This document shows, one piece after another, positions 8,350 to 16,314 of a DNA stretch of 59,995 bases. This DNA comes from Flavobacterium collinsii (GTDB taxonomy: Bacteria; Bacteroidota; Bacteroidia; Flavobacteriales; Flavobacteriaceae), in assembly GCF_902804485.1 (NCBI RefSeq), contig NZ_CADCST010000138.1, forward strand, positions 1-59,995. The letters run 5' to 3'. The notes under the pieces are model-generated. The model worked only from the letters and a program-made list of their open reading frames with translations. It had not been told where the DNA came from and searched no databases. Every line of letters begins with the position of its first letter. The first letter of the stretch is position 1. The position numbers and the translations under genes were made by a program.

Positions 8350-9366
8350 CTATTCTAAAATCGAATAATCTCCGATACTTACACTGGTAAACTTGCCATC
8401 ATAAACAACATGATTACCAATCATTGCATTGTCAAGATGCGCATTTTTTATTTGAGAGTAAGTTTGAATCAAACTGTTGCTGATTGAACTATCCACAACG
8501 TGGCAGCCTTTACCAATAGATACATTTGGACCAACTGTTGCATTTTTCAACACTACATTTTCACCAATGTAACACGGTGGAATAATGGTAGAATTTTCCA
8601 GTTTCACATCATAATCTACTAAATGTTCACCGTCATTATGTAAAAACCCTAACATTCTTGAATTTGTTTCAACGGTAACATCTTTATTTCCGCAATCCAT
8701 CCATTCATCAACACTCCCGGTTTTAAAAACTTTACCGTTTGCCATCATTGCTTTGATTCCGTCATTGATTTGATATTCTCCACCATTTTGGATATTATTA
8801 TCCAAAACTCCCTGAAGTTCATTTTTCAAATCACCTACTTCTTTAAAATAATAGATTCCAATCACCGCTAAATCACTAACGAATTCTTTTGGTTTTTCTA
8901 CTAATTCTATAATTTCATTATTGGCATTTAACTTTACTACACCAAATGCTTCCGGCTGGTCTACTTGTTTTACCCAAATAACCGCATCGGCAGCAGGATC
9001 TAATTCAAAGTCAGCTCTGATCAAAGTATCTGCGTAAGCAATTACTGCCGGGCCTGATAATGATTCTTTGGCACACATAATCGCGTGTCCTGTTCCTAAA
9101 GGTAAATCCTGACGGTATATCGAAGCTTTAGCTCCTAAACTTCCTGCCAGTTCTTCTAAACTAGCTACAAGATCATCTCCAAAAAAAGCAGCGTCTCCTA
9201 AAATAAAAGCTACCTCTTCGATAGGTTCTTTTAATATTTTAGCAATGTCTTCCACCAATCGATGTACGATCGATTTACCTGCAACAGGAATTAATGGTTT
9301 TGGAACTGTTAAAGTATGTGGTCTAAGTCTGGATCCACGACCCGCCATTGGAACGATTATTTTCAT
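8350..9366 (-). CDS. Sugar-phosphate nucleotidyltransferase with left-handed beta-helix tail
   Basis: 338 residues. The N-terminal NTP-transferase domain (1 to about 235) has the signature PMAGRGSRLRPHTLTVPKPLIPV, the sugar/NTP contacts GTGHAI and VIAYADTL, and VEKPKEF. The C-terminal region (about 255-335) is hexapeptide repeats forming a left-handed beta helix (IGENVVLKNATVGPNVSIGKGC). It should make an NDP-sugar from a sugar-1-phosphate (glucose- or mannose-1-phosphate type). The exact base and sugar, and whether the helix adds an acyltransferase activity as in GlmU, cannot be read from sequence. Confidence 0.88.
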   Translation of the reverse strand: MKIIVPMAGRGSRLRPHTLTVPKPLIPVAGKSIVHRLVEDIAKILKEPIEEVAFILGDAAFFGDDLVASLEELAGSLGAKASIYRQDLPLGTGHAIMCAKESLSGPAVIAYADTLIRADFELDPAADAVIWVKQVDQPEAFGVVKLNANNEIIELVEKPKEFVSDLAVIGIYYFKEVGDLKNELQGVLDNNIQNGGEYQINDGIKAMMANGKVFKTGSVDEWMDCGNKDVTVETNSRMLGFLHNDGEHLVDYDVKLENSTIIPPCYIGENVVLKNATVGPNVSIGKGCHVVDSSISNSLIQTYSQIKNAHLDNAMIGNHVVYDGKFTSVSIGDYSILE

Positions 9367-9387
9367 TTTTTTATTGAAAGATTAAAA

Positions 9388-9431
9388 AATTGAAAAATTA
9401 AAAGATTTGCTGTTTTTTAAATTTTTCAATT
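9388..9431. repeat. Hairpin-forming spacer between dut and the nucleotidyltransferase gene
   Basis: Perfect 12-bp inverted repeat (9388-9399 with 9420-9431) around a 20-base loop, in the 82-base spacer between two co-directional genes. No clean T-tract follows on the minus strand, so it looks like an intra-operon hairpin rather than a terminator. Confidence 0.5.
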
Positions 9432-9448
9432 ATTAAATTATTAAATTT

Positions 9449-9883
9449 CTATTTTACTCCTGTACTACCGAATCCGCCTTCACCTCTTGACGTTTCTGAA
9501 AGCTCTTCAACTTCAATCCACTCTGCTCTTTCGTGTTTTGCAATTATAAGTTGTGCTATACGTTCTCCGTTTTCAATTACAAATTCTTCATTTGATAAAT
9601 TTACTAAAATTACGCCTATTTCACCTCTATAATCTGCATCAACGGTTCCGGGCGAGTTTAAAACGGTTACGCCTTTTTTCGCAGCCAATCCACTTCTTGG
9701 TCGTACTTGTGCTTCATAACCAATAGGAAGCTCAATAAAAAGTCCGGTTTTTACAATGGTTCTTTCTAAAGGTTTTAACGTAATAACTTCCGTTAAATTG
9801 GCACGCAAATCCATTCCAGCCGAGGCAATAGTTTCGTAGTTGGGTAAAGCGTGCTGTGATTTATTGATAATTTGTATTTTCAT
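9449..9883 (-). CDS. dut: Deoxyuridine 5'-triphosphate nucleotidohydrolase (dUTPase)
   Basis: 144 residues with all five trimeric dUTPase motifs in order: AGMDLRA (22-28), RPRSGLAAK (61-69), GTVDADYRGE (79-88, catalytic Asp83), GERIAQL (106-112) and the C-terminal flap RGEGGFGSTG (133-142). It hydrolyses dUTP to dUMP and pyrophosphate, keeping uracil out of DNA and supplying thymidylate synthesis. Length is normal for the family. It lies between the flippase and nucleotidyltransferase genes in a leftward operon. Confidence 0.97.
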   Translation of the reverse strand: MKIQIINKSQHALPNYETIASAGMDLRANLTEVITLKPLERTIVKTGLFIELPIGYEAQVRPRSGLAAKKGVTVLNSPGTVDADYRGEIGVILVNLSNEEFVIENGERIAQLIIAKHERAEWIEVEELSETSRGEGGFGSTGVK

Positions 9884-9911
9884 TTTTATTATAAAAGGTT
9901 AAAAAGTATTA

Positions 9912-11372
9912 TTACTTTTTATTCATCATTCCTTTGATTGTTTGTTTTTCGTTGTGATAAACAAAATAGACAAAGCCTAGAAATAAAGGGATTCCAACAA
10001 AATAATTCTCTCTAAATCCATAAAAAGAAATAGCCGAAAATACAATTGAAATTCCCAAATAAGCTCCAATTTTGTTCATATCATAAGGTATCGGATAGTA
10101 TCTGTTTCCTAAAATATAAGAAATCAGCATCATACTTCCATAAGCAGAGATAGTAGCAATTGCAGAACCGTAATAACTGTATTTTGGAATTAAAATATAA
10201 TTTAAAACCAGAGTTACAATCGCACCTACAATAGAGATATAAGCTCCTATTTGCGTTTTGTCTGTTAGTTTATACCAAACCGAGAGGTTGTTGTAAATTC
10301 CCAAAAAGAAATTCGCCAGAATGATTAGCGGCACTACTTTCATTGCCTCCCAATAGGATTTATTATCCAGCAATAAATATTTTAAAACATCGGCAAAAAC
10401 AATAACACCCAATAAAATCAACGAACCCAGAATCACAAAATATTTAGTAATTACGGCATACGTCTGAGGCGCATTTTCGTTTTTTGCGTGACTGAAAAAG
10501 AAAGGCTCGATACCTAATCTAAACGCCGTAGCAAATAAAACCATGAACAATCCAAGTTTATAACAAGCGGAATAAGCTCCTACCTCAGATTTTGCAAGAT
10601 TCTCAGGCAATAAATAGCCCAATAAAATTTTATCAAAATGCTCGTTAACCGCAAATGCAAGTCCCGCAACTAAAATCGGTAAACCGTATTTCATCATTTT
10701 TTTCCAAAGTATCGGATCAAATTTTCTTCCAAGAGAAAGGTAGTTAGGGGAAAGCACAATAAAAGTCGCTAAACTCGCTAGCAGATTTGCAATAAATATA
10801 TAGGCAATCTGGAAGTTCTCAACATACAAATTATCCCAAACAGAATTAGGGTTTGATGCTGCCAGTTTAGGGAGATACATCAGAAAAAACAAGTTCAGTA
10901 ATAAGTTAATTACAACATTACCGATTTTAATGGCCGCATAAACCATAGGTCGCTGATTGGCTCTTAATTTAGAAAAAGGTATTAAAACCAAAGCATCTAA
11001 AACCAGGATCCATACAGTGTAAGTGATATACTGCACATCTACTTCGGCCAGAGTTGCCAGTGTGTTTCTAAAAATTAAGGCTGCAAATAAGAAAATTATG
11101 GACGACCAGAATATCGAAATCGTAGACGTTGCTATTACATTTTTCTTATCCTCTTCGGCACTATAAAATCTAAAAAATGCTGTTTCCATTCCGTAGGAAA
11201 GCACCACATTAAAGAAAACCATCCAAGACAAAACAATGGATACCTCACCGTATTCTGCAGTTGGTAAAATACCTGTATATAATCGCACTAATAGAAAACT
11301 TAGCATTCTCGGCAAAACCGTTGCCAGCCCGTAAATAGCAGTTTGTTTGAATAGATTTTTATATAATCCCAA
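9912..11372 (-). CDS. Wzx-like polysaccharide flippase (MOP superfamily)
   Basis: About 486 residues with 12-14 hydrophobic segments and the Polysacc_synt/Wzx pattern (TAIYGLATVLPRMLSFLLVRLYTGILPTAEYG). It probably flips lipid-linked oligosaccharide across the inner membrane. An in-frame TTG exists at 11402, but it lies inside a -7 promoter element, so I place the start at the TTG at 11372, giving MGLYKNLFKQ. No ATG lies before the first helix. It is the first gene of the leftward operon down to the EnvC-like gene. It is distinct from the second Wzx at 41.9-43.1 kb. Confidence 0.88.
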   Translation of the reverse strand: MGLYKNLFKQTAIYGLATVLPRMLSFLLVRLYTGILPTAEYGEVSIVLSWMVFFNVVLSYGMETAFFRFYSAEEDKKNVIATSTISIFWSSIIFLFAALIFRNTLATLAEVDVQYITYTVWILVLDALVLIPFSKLRANQRPMVYAAIKIGNVVINLLLNLFFLMYLPKLAASNPNSVWDNLYVENFQIAYIFIANLLASLATFIVLSPNYLSLGRKFDPILWKKMMKYGLPILVAGLAFAVNEHFDKILLGYLLPENLAKSEVGAYSACYKLGLFMVLFATAFRLGIEPFFFSHAKNENAPQTYAVITKYFVILGSLILLGVIVFADVLKYLLLDNKSYWEAMKVVPLIILANFFLGIYNNLSVWYKLTDKTQIGAYISIVGAIVTLVLNYILIPKYSYYGSAIATISAYGSMMLISYILGNRYYPIPYDMNKIGAYLGISIVFSAISFYGFRENYFVGIPLFLGFVYFVYHNEKQTIKGMMNKK

Positions 11373-11399
11373 AATATGTCTGTAATAAAATTTATAAAA

Positions 11400-11407
11400 C
11401 AAAAATA
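11400..11407 (-). promoter_or_regulatory. -7 promoter element of the flippase-dut operon
   Basis: TATTTTTG on the minus strand matches TAnnTTTG. It overlaps the upstream TTG at 11402, ruling that start out if transcription begins here. No convincing -33 TTG at the usual spacing. Confidence 0.5.
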
Positions 11408-11466
11408 ACCAATTCTTTGGTTTATTATTGATTTTGTAGGTTCAATAAAAAAACTTGCCGGTAATT

Positions 11467-11913
11467 TTATTGAGTTAATTTTTTTTCGTCTAAAATTTTA
11501 ACAAAGTGAAAACCTCTTGGTCCATATCCCTGATTATAATAGAAACGATGTGCTGCAAAATTTCCAGTAAAAGCATCCAAAACGATGCTACTACAATCTA
11601 AATCTAAAGCTTTTTGTTCGATGTAATCCGTCAACAATTTGCCAATACCTTTTGACCTAACCTCGGGATTTACGACAAAATTGTCTATTTCAAGATATTT
11701 TCCTGTCCATAGTTTCGTAGCCGACCAGCAACCGGTAATTCCTAAACAAACTCCATCTTCAAAAACACCTATTTGGATGTAGTTATGTGGAACCATTTCT
11801 GAAAGATATGCCGTGTACTTTTCGAGGGTAAGCTTAGGATAAAGAAATCGCATGGTTTCAATTTGTCCCAGCATTTCTTCGACTGTAGTGAGTTCTTGTA
11901 TTTGTAGTTTCAT
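11467..11913 (-). CDS. GNAT family N-acetyltransferase
   Basis: 148 residues with the Gcn5-related fold. The acetyl-CoA site motif A is V-N-P-E-V-R-S-K-G-I-G-K-L-L (about residues 82-95, Q/R-x-x-G-x-G/A form), preceded by beta strand LEIDNFVV and followed by the late AHRFYYNQGYGPRGFHF block. It transfers an acetyl group to an unidentified amine. It has its own -7 element and no obvious operon partner downstream, where the flippase promoter lies 54 bases on. Confidence 0.9.
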   Translation of the reverse strand: MKLQIQELTTVEEMLGQIETMRFLYPKLTLEKYTAYLSEMVPHNYIQIGVFEDGVCLGITGCWSATKLWTGKYLEIDNFVVNPEVRSKGIGKLLTDYIEQKALDLDCSSIVLDAFTGNFAAHRFYYNQGYGPRGFHFVKILDEKKLTQ

Positions 11914-11932
11914 TGTTTAAAAAAATAGATTT

Positions 11933-11940
11933 CAAAAATA
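11933..11940 (-). promoter_or_regulatory. -7 promoter element of the GNAT gene
   Basis: TATTTTTG on the minus strand, 19 bases upstream of the ATG at 11913. A TTG at 11965-11967 is 24 bases away, slightly beyond the usual -33 spacing. Confidence 0.55.
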
Positions 11941-12044
11941 CTCAATTTTTTTCATAGCTCCTCACAAAATTGAACCACAACTGCACCTGTAAAATGTATA
12001 AAAAAGTTTGAAAATTCTATAAATTTCCAGAACCTCTTCTGTCT

Positions 12045-12052
12045 TAACTTTG
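12045..12052 (+). promoter_or_regulatory. Possible rightward promoter in the gene-free region
   Basis: TAACTTTG matches TAnnTTTG on the plus strand. No protein gene follows before the terminator at 12334-12365, so if real it would make a non-coding transcript over the repeats. No -33 element at the expected distance. Confidence 0.35.
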
Positions 12053-12082
12053 TATCAAAGGGAATGAAAAAGCTAAAAAACA

Positions 12083-12144
12083 CCCCTCAAAAAAGAAAAG
12101 CATTAGGACTAATAAAGCTAGTTTGTTCCTATAAAAGACAAAGC
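12083..12144 (+). repeat. Tandem structured repeat, copy 1
   Basis: 62 bases repeated at 12171-12232 (offset 88); 54 of 62 match, with only 3 differences in the last 45 bases. The core GGACTAATAAAGCTAGT can form a small stem (ACTA with TAGT), extended outward by AGG with CCT. Confidence 0.7.
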
Positions 12145-12170
12145 ACAGGGATTGATTCTGCTGAAATGTA

Positions 12171-12232
12171 ACCCTTAAAAAAACAGAGCATCGGGACTAA
12201 TAAAGCTAGTTTGTTCCCATAAAAGACAAAGC
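12171..12232 (+). repeat. Tandem structured repeat, copy 2
   Basis: Second copy of the 62-base unit. Relative to copy 1 the outer A-T pair of the stem (12105 and 12130) is G-C here (12193 and 12218), a compensatory change; the next pair outward is lost. Confidence 0.7.
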
Positions 12233-12243
12233 TATTGGTGATT

Positions 12244-12300
12244 TTATAAAATGGTATTGATTCTCTGTTTTTGACTAAATTGAGAATCACCATTTTATAA
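12244..12300. repeat. Long hairpin
   Basis: Inverted repeat 12244-12265 with 12282-12300: 19 paired bases, interrupted on the left arm by a 3-base bulge, around a 16-base loop. It lies between the tandem repeat and the atp terminator. Confidence 0.7.
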
Positions 12301-12333
12301 CTAAGGTCTAAAAAAATAACAATCCTATATATA

Positions 12334-12365
12334 AAAAGAGCCGACATTGATATGTCGGCTCTTTT
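12334..12365. terminator. Terminator of the ATP synthase operon
   Basis: Perfect 14-bp stem (12334-12347 with 12352-12365), GC-rich centre, 4-base loop, T-rich on both sides. It lies 25 bases after the atpG stop on the minus strand and could also stop rightward transcription from 12.05 kb. Confidence 0.85.
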
Positions 12366-12389
12366 GCTTTTTCTTATAATGAAATTTTC

Positions 12390-13250
12390 TTATCCGTTCA
12401 AAGCTTCCGCTCCACCAACGATTTCTAAGATTTCGTTTGTAATAGAAGCCTGACGTGCTTTATTGTAAGTTAATTTCAATTGGTTTCTTAACTCAGTTGC
12501 GTTGTCAGTTGCTTTGTGCATTGCTGTCATACGTGCTCCGTGTTCTGAAGCAAATGAATCGCGAATTCCTTTATATAGTTGTGTCTTTAATGATTTTGGA
12601 ATCAAAGTCAACACAATTTCTTCTTTTGAAGGTTCGAAAATATAATCTCCTGTAGAAACTGCTGCATCAGATTTAATTGGAGCTAACGGTAAAAACTGTT
12701 CTGTTTGAACAATTTGTGTCGCAGCATTTTTAAATTGATTGTAGATTAATTCGATTCTGTCGTATTCTCCAGACAAGAATTTCTCTGTTAAATTATCAGC
12801 AATTCCGGCAACATTTTCAAAAGTTAAATGATCAAAAATTGCATTATGATGACCGTGTACTTTATGCGTTTTGCTTAAAACATCATTTCCTTTTTTACCA
12901 ATAGCAAAAACGTCAACTTGTTTTCCTGCGTAAAATTCGGTACGATTCTTAACCTCTTTAATTACGTTAGAATTGAATGCACCACATAAACCTCTGTTTG
13001 AAGTTATAGCTACAAGCAATACTTTTTTTACTTCACGTTGTGTAGTGTAATCACCTCCAACTTCACCATCAAGTGTAGCCGAAAGATTTTGCAATAACTC
13101 CGTTAATTTCTCGGCATAAGGGCGCATCGCAGTGATTGCATCTTGTGCTTTCTTAAGCTTTGCAGCAGAAACCATTTTCATAGCCGATGTGATCTGCATC
13201 GTCGATGAAACGGAAGTAATTCTATTACGGATTTCCTTTAAATTTGCCAT
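12390..13250 (-). CDS. atpG: F1Fo ATP synthase subunit gamma
   Basis: 286 residues forming the central rotor stalk. The N-terminal helix ANLKEIRNRITSVSSTMQITSAMKMVSAAKLKKAQ is diagnostic, as is the C-terminal helix (ARMTAMHKATDNATELRNQLKLTYNKARQASITNEILEIVGGAEAL). The middle contains TSNRGLCGAFNSNV. The last gene of the atp cluster here: atpD and atpC, which often follow atpG elsewhere, are absent and the operon ends at a terminator 25 bases on. Confidence 0.97.
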   Translation of the reverse strand: MANLKEIRNRITSVSSTMQITSAMKMVSAAKLKKAQDAITAMRPYAEKLTELLQNLSATLDGEVGGDYTTQREVKKVLLVAITSNRGLCGAFNSNVIKEVKNRTEFYAGKQVDVFAIGKKGNDVLSKTHKVHGHHNAIFDHLTFENVAGIADNLTEKFLSGEYDRIELIYNQFKNAATQIVQTEQFLPLAPIKSDAAVSTGDYIFEPSKEEIVLTLIPKSLKTQLYKGIRDSFASEHGARMTAMHKATDNATELRNQLKLTYNKARQASITNEILEIVGGAEALNG

Positions 13251-13280
13251 CTATTAATTAGAAAATGTGACAATTTGCAA

Positions 13281-13324
13281 ATTAGATAATTAGAAAAATG
13301 CGATACATTCTCTAATTATCTAAT
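13281..13324. repeat. Intra-operon hairpin between atpA and atpG
   Basis: Perfect 14-bp AT-only stem (13281-13294 with 13311-13324) within the 89-base spacer. Part of the arm recurs a third time near 13329-13342. There is no terminator T-run, so an mRNA-stability or processing element is more likely. Confidence 0.5.
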
Positions 13325-13339
13325 CTACTAATTATCTAA

Positions 13340-14917
13340 TTAGTTATATTTTGCTGAAATTTCTTTTGCTGCTTTTTCGATAACATCAGTAATGTTGTCA
13401 TCTAACTTACCAGCTTTTAACGCGTTAAGCGTATCTTTATGTTTGCTGTTTAAGTAAGCTAAGAAATCAGCTTCAAATTCTTTTACTTTATTTACAGGTA
13501 CGTTTCTTAATAAGTTTTTAGAACCTGCATAGATAATAGCTACTTGATTTTCAACTGTATAAGGATCATTCAAACCTTGTTTCAAGATCTCAACGTTTCT
13601 TTTACCTTTTTCAATTACGTTTAATGTAACAGAATCTAAGTCAGAACCAAATTTAGCGAAAGCTTCCAATTCACGGAATTGAGCCTGATCTAATTTTAAA
13701 GTTCCGGAAACTTTTTTCATTGATTTAATCTGAGCGTTACCTCCAACACGAGATACAGAAATACCTACGTTGATCGCAGGACGAACTCCAGAGTTGAACA
13801 AATCTCCATCAAGGAAAATCTGACCATCTGTAATCGAAATTACGTTTGTTGGGATATATGCAGAAACGTCACCAGCCTGAGTTTCGATAATTGGTAATGC
13901 AGTTAATGAACCACCACCTTTTACGATAGACTTGATAGAATCTGGTAAATCGTTCATGTTTTTAGCAATTCCATCATCAGCAATTACTTTACAAGCACGC
14001 TCTAATAAACGAGAGTGTAAGTAGAAAACGTCTCCAGGGTAAGCCTCACGTCCCGGTGGTCTTCTTAATAAAAGAGAAACCTCACGGTAAGCAACAGCTT
14101 GTTTAGATAAATCGTCATAAACAATTAAAGCCGGACGACCTGAATCTCTAAAATACTCTCCGATTGCAGCACCTGCGAAAGGAGCATAAACTTGCATTGG
14201 AGCTGGATCAGAAGCATTAGCTGCAACAATAACTGTATAAGCCATTGCACCTTTTTCTTCTAACATTTTAGCAATTCCTGCTACAGTTGAAGCTTTTTGC
14301 CCAATTGCAACATATATACAGAATACAGGTTTTCCTGCATCGTAAAATTCTTTTTGATTTAAGATTGTATCGATACAAACAGTTGATTTACCTGTTTGAC
14401 GGTCACCAATTACAAGCTCACGTTGTCCACGACCAACCGGGATCATAGCGTCAACTGCTTTTACTCCTGTTTGTAATGGCTCAGTTACCGGCTGACGGAA
14501 GATAACACCAGGTGCTTTTCTTTCTAAAGGCATTTCATATAAGTCTCCACCAATTGGTCCTTTTCCATCAATTGGAAAACCAAGAGTGTTTACTACACGT
14601 CCTACCATTTGCTCACCTACTTTAAGAGAAGCAATACGTTGCGTTCTTTTTGCTGTTGATCCTTCTTTGATTCCAGTTGATGGTCCTAAAAGTACCACAC
14701 CAACATTGTCTTCTTCAAGGTTCAATACAATAGCTTCAAGTCCGTTGTCAAATTCAACTAACTCACCATATTGTACATTCGATAGCCCGTAAATACGAGC
14801 AATACCGTCTCCAACTTGAAGTACTGTTCCTACTTCCTCTAGCGTAGCACCAGATTCAAAACCTTCTACTTGCTTTCTTAATATTGCTGAAATTTCAGCA
14901 GGTTTGATTTCCGCCAT
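13340..14917 (-). CDS. atpA: F1Fo ATP synthase subunit alpha
   Basis: 525 residues of the non-catalytic nucleotide-binding F1 subunit. Order of parts: N-terminal beta barrel (about 25-95), P-loop GDRQTGKS (171-178), Walker-B region PALIVYDDLSKQAVAYREVSLLLRRPPGREAYPGDVFYLHSRLLERA, and helical C-terminus from about 390. The conserved arginine block PAINVGISVSRVGG is present. It lies 38 bases after atpH and before the hairpin-containing spacer to atpG. Confidence 0.98.
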   Translation of the reverse strand: MAEIKPAEISAILRKQVEGFESGATLEEVGTVLQVGDGIARIYGLSNVQYGELVEFDNGLEAIVLNLEEDNVGVVLLGPSTGIKEGSTAKRTQRIASLKVGEQMVGRVVNTLGFPIDGKGPIGGDLYEMPLERKAPGVIFRQPVTEPLQTGVKAVDAMIPVGRGQRELVIGDRQTGKSTVCIDTILNQKEFYDAGKPVFCIYVAIGQKASTVAGIAKMLEEKGAMAYTVIVAANASDPAPMQVYAPFAGAAIGEYFRDSGRPALIVYDDLSKQAVAYREVSLLLRRPPGREAYPGDVFYLHSRLLERACKVIADDGIAKNMNDLPDSIKSIVKGGGSLTALPIIETQAGDVSAYIPTNVISITDGQIFLDGDLFNSGVRPAINVGISVSRVGGNAQIKSMKKVSGTLKLDQAQFRELEAFAKFGSDLDSVTLNVIEKGKRNVEILKQGLNDPYTVENQVAIIYAGSKNLLRNVPVNKVKEFEADFLAYLNSKHKDTLNALKAGKLDDNITDVIEKAAKEISAKYN

Positions 14918-14955
14918 CTTAATTTATAATTTAGACACTTTTATGTGTAATAAAA

Positions 14956-15489
14956 CTAATTACTTAACTCTCTTTTTAATACCTGCAATCTGTTTGCGAC
15001 AGAAGCATTGTATTGTTGATCACCTATTCTTAAAATAAATCCTCCAATAATAGATGGATCTACTGTATTTTCAATTGTTATCTTTTTATCTGATAAAGTA
15101 GCCACTTTTGCCAAAACTTTAGCTTCTAAAGCTGCGTCCATTGGAATTGCTGTTGTAACTTTTGCTACTTCAACACCGTTACCTTCGTCAAATATTTTTT
15201 TGTATTCTAAAGCAATAGCTTCCAGAATTTCAAATCTTTTATTTTCAAACAATAAATGAAATAACCCTTTAGTTACACCATTTACATCTGCAAAAACTTC
15301 TAAAAGAGCACTTTCTTTAACTTCAACTTTTGTAGTTGGGTTTTGAATAAAGGTACTCAGTTCTAAATTACTCTCAATTGCTGTTGCAATTGACTTCATA
15401 TCGTTATTGACAGCTTCGGCAACACCTTTAGAGTTTGCTAAGTCCAGAATTGCTTTTGCATAACGAATTGCTGCTCTTGTACTTGCCAT
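14956..15489 (-). CDS. atpH: F1Fo ATP synthase subunit delta
   Basis: 177 residues of the OSCP/delta family, which joins the peripheral stalk to the top of F1. It starts ASTRAAIRYAKAILDLA, and the C-terminus carries the family signature block (ENTVDPSIIGGFILRIGDQQYNASVANRLQVLKREL). Four bases separate it from atpF upstream and 38 from atpA downstream. Confidence 0.96.
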   Translation of the reverse strand: MASTRAAIRYAKAILDLANSKGVAEAVNNDMKSIATAIESNLELSTFIQNPTTKVEVKESALLEVFADVNGVTKGLFHLLFENKRFEILEAIALEYKKIFDEGNGVEVAKVTTAIPMDAALEAKVLAKVATLSDKKITIENTVDPSIIGGFILRIGDQQYNASVANRLQVLKRELSN

Positions 15490-15493
15490 AATC

Positions 15494-15994
15494 TTAGTTT
15501 AGCTTTACGTCACCTAACATTTTCTCTACTAATTTAGTTTGAGATTCTTTGTTAGATAATTCTTCTTTCAATAATTTCTCAGCGATGCTTAATGATAAAG
15601 TTGAAACTTGTGATTTCAATTCAGCCATAGCAGCATTCTTTTCACTTTCGATAGCAGCTTTAGCTTGCTCAATCATTTTTTGACCAGCTTCTTGTGCTTC
15701 GTTTTTAGAATCAGCAATCATTTTCTCTTTCATTTCACGAGCTTCTTTTAGCATCGCGTCACGCTCTGCACGAGCTTCATTCAAAATTCTTTGATTGTCA
15801 GCTTGTAAGTTTTCCATTTCTCTTTTTGCATTTTCTGCAGAAAGTAATGCATTTTTAATACCTTCTTCTCTTGCTGTGATAGATTCCATAATTGGTTTCC
15901 AGGCAAACTTTACTAAAAGTAAAATTAAAACCAACAAGATTAGAGCTTGCCAAAAGAATAAACCGAATGAAAAATCGTTAATTAACTTATCCAT
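15494..15994 (-). CDS. atpF: F1Fo ATP synthase subunit b
   Basis: 166 residues of the peripheral stalk. One N-terminal helix (about 8-27, FGLFFWQALILLVLILLLVKFAW) is followed by a long charged, Ala/Glu/Lys-rich helix that dimerises, ending EKMLGDVKLN. Only one b-type gene is present, so the stalk should be a homodimer. It lies between atpE and atpH. Confidence 0.96.
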   Translation of the reverse strand: MDKLINDFSFGLFFWQALILLVLILLLVKFAWKPIMESITAREEGIKNALLSAENAKREMENLQADNQRILNEARAERDAMLKEAREMKEKMIADSKNEAQEAGQKMIEQAKAAIESEKNAAMAELKSQVSTLSLSIAEKLLKEELSNKESQTKLVEKMLGDVKLN

Positions 15995-16083
15995 TTTATA
16001 ACTATATTAAATATTTAATTTCTTTTTTTAAAAGTAACAACACCTTTAACCAACCGTTAAAGATGTTGTTAGTTCTTTCTTTA

Positions 16084-16281
16084 TTATTTTCCTAAGATTA
16101 AAGCAGCAAATGCTAAACCTTCTAATAAAGCCGCGATAATAATCATCGCAGTTTGAATTTTACCAGCAGCTTCTGGCTGACGAGCAATAGCGTCCATAGC
16201 AGATCCACCGATTTTACCTAGACCTAAACCAGCACCGATTACTACTAAACCTGCACCTACTAAAGTTGGAATTGTTCCCAT
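16084..16281 (-). CDS. atpE: F1Fo ATP synthase subunit c
   Basis: 65 residues, two membrane helices joined by the ARQPE loop (33-37); the ion-binding carboxylate is Glu54 in ALLEGLAFAAL. The residues flanking it do not look like the Na+-type set (Gln in helix 1, Glu-Ser in helix 2), so H+ is the likely coupling ion. It lies 33 bases after atpB, with an 89-base spacer to atpF. Confidence 0.96.
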   Translation of the reverse strand: MGTIPTLVGAGLVVIGAGLGLGKIGGSAMDAIARQPEAAGKIQTAMIIIAALLEGLAFAALILGK

Positions 16282-16314
16282 AAGTATTTATATATATAAA
16301 ATTAAACTTCTAAA

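Larger units (their letters stand above)
12053..12365 (+). ncRNA. Candidate structured non-coding RNA region
   Basis: This is most of the gene-free stretch 11914-12389. It begins after a plus-strand -7 element and ends in a perfect terminator hairpin. Between them lie two copies of a 62-base repeat and a 19-bp long hairpin. The 72-codon open frame on the minus strand here runs backward through the terminator and the repeats and looks non-coding. Direction is uncertain: the structures read on either strand. Confidence 0.3.

Noticed and set aside
12129..12347. A 72-codon minus-strand frame
   Set aside because: It starts inside the atp terminator and runs through the tandem repeat and long hairpin; its base pattern follows the repeats, not codons, so I treat the region as non-coding.
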